Shown: positions 63,604 to 64,000 of the stretch, one piece after another
How the letters are laid out: every line of letters starts with the position of its first letter
How positions within the stretch are numbered: the first letter of the stretch is position 1
From: CAZEHJ01 sp964512485
Lineage (GTDB): Bacteria > Bacteroidota > Rhodothermia > Rhodothermales > UBA10348
Length of the DNA: 64,000 nt
NCBI GenBank assembly: GCA_964512485.1
Contig: CAZEHJ010000007.1
Span: 1 to 64,000 of the forward strand
Direction of reading: 5' to 3'
Position numbers and translations under genes: made by a program
Notes under the pieces: generated by a model
The model's database searches: none
Told to the model about the DNA's origin: nothing
What the model saw: only the letters and a program-made list of their open reading frames with translations

Positions 63604-63999
63604 CTACTGGGAAGTAACCTGCGTACCATGAGATACGATGGCCCGCCACTCATTTCCAAAACGCTTGAAGACTGTGGTGAATCTGTATTGACCGCTGATG
63701 TCAGTGTCCTCGTAATCTCCCTGTGCGTGTGTCACTCCCATGGCAACAGCCGTCTCGCCGAGAACACGGATGTGAATGTCGCGGGGATCAAGTGAGTAGA
63801 ACTGAAGATTAGGATCGACAACGGATGCCAGTTCCTGTTCTTTCGTAATCAGAGAACCGTCGGGACTGACTGACAGATACGAATCATCCCAGATCTCATT
63901 CAGGCGAGCAATATCACGCCCCAGAATAGACTCGTGCCAGACCTTTACGAGATGCTGCAGCCTTTCCTGATCGAACGAGTGAGATGAATTAGAGTCCGG
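63604..63999 (-). CDS. NTF2-like protein, 5' end outside window
   Basis: An open frame that runs off the right edge and ends with TAG at 63604-63606, giving 131 residues. Reading on the minus strand: VKVWHESILGRDIARLNEIW, DDSYLSVSPDGSLITKEQEL, then VLGETAVAMGVTHAQGDYED and FTTVFKRFGNEWRAIVSHGT. This is the SnoaL/DUF4440 pattern, including the final beta strands. It has the same fold as the lipoprotein directly downstream, so this is a tandem pair. The start and any signal peptide lie beyond the window. Confidence 0.75.
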   Translation of the reverse strand, partial: PDSNSSHSFDQERLQHLVKVWHESILGRDIARLNEIWDDSYLSVSPDGSLITKEQELASVVDPNLQFYSLDPRDIHIRVLGETAVAMGVTHAQGDYEDTDISGQYRFTTVFKRFGNEWRAIVSHGTQVTSQ

Positions 64000-64000
64000 C

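Noticed and set aside
1..64000. tRNA, rRNA, insertion sequences, prophage genes
   Set aside because: By eye no cloverleaf, rRNA segment, transposase or phage protein was found; a covariance search could still find a tRNA.

Overview
The window reads as a chromosomal segment of a moderately GC-rich, Gram-negative bacterium of the Bacteroidota/Rhodothermota/Balneolota group. The evidence is a PorX-type response regulator of the type IX secretion system (T9SS), two proteins with T9SS C-terminal sorting domains, a TonB-dependent receptor with a carboxypeptidase-like N-terminal domain, a periplasmic-propeller histidine kinase, a Rho factor with a long disordered insert, few clear Shine-Dalgarno sequences, and a B12-dependent ribonucleotide reductase. 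This placement is an inference; there is no rRNA, and I recognised no tRNA. I also see no prophage, insertion sequence or CRISPR array.

Layout. 1-7.8 kb: end of an oxidoreductase-like gene, CCA-adding enzyme, a DoxX-like membrane protein, a propeller histidine kinase with its LuxR-type regulator, a Pmp3-family peptide and an orphan protein. 7.8-16.7 kb: a repeat-rich AT-rich spacer in front of nrdJ, an SDR enzyme, a TolB-like lipoprotein, a membrane-anchored unknown, a QueD-like enzyme and glutamate dehydrogenase. 16.8-23.4 kb: aroE-pgeF-nadE-ruvA, then a MacB/FtsX-type permease. 23.4-30 kb: an MscS channel, then a minus-strand operon metB-metX-SDR-lysC-asd behind a SAM-I riboswitch with its own terminator. 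30-36.3 kb: small lipoprotein, SRPBCC protein, TPR/FG-GAP protein, T9SS-exported propeller protein and a CbpA-like DnaJ. 36.4-46.2 kb: accC, trmB, a TetR-controlled RND efflux operon and ferritin. 46.4-52.3 kb: porX-tsaE-folC and rho. 52.3-60.1 kb: an MFS transporter, then a TonB receptor paired with a secreted internally duplicated protein, both preceded by runs of 11-bp repeats that resemble Pho boxes. 60.2-64 kb: htpG, yjdM, a small anti-sigma-like protein and two NTF2-like proteins.

Assembly. Each of the three 100-N gaps (18.4, 48.3 and 59.0 kb) is flanked by the same 55 bases on both sides. That looks like a k=55 graph overlap that was never merged. Collapsing 155 bases restores the reading frame of tsaE and of the secreted repeat protein, so neither should be called a pseudogene. 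In the secreted protein the gap falls inside an identical internal repeat, so the true number of repeats is uncertain.

The most interesting points are the receptor/secreted-protein pair with its 11-bp arrays, the riboswitch operon containing an aspartokinase without ACT domains and an unexplained SDR, the DnaA-box and CCGTTATT-rich region before nrdJ, and the Rho insert.
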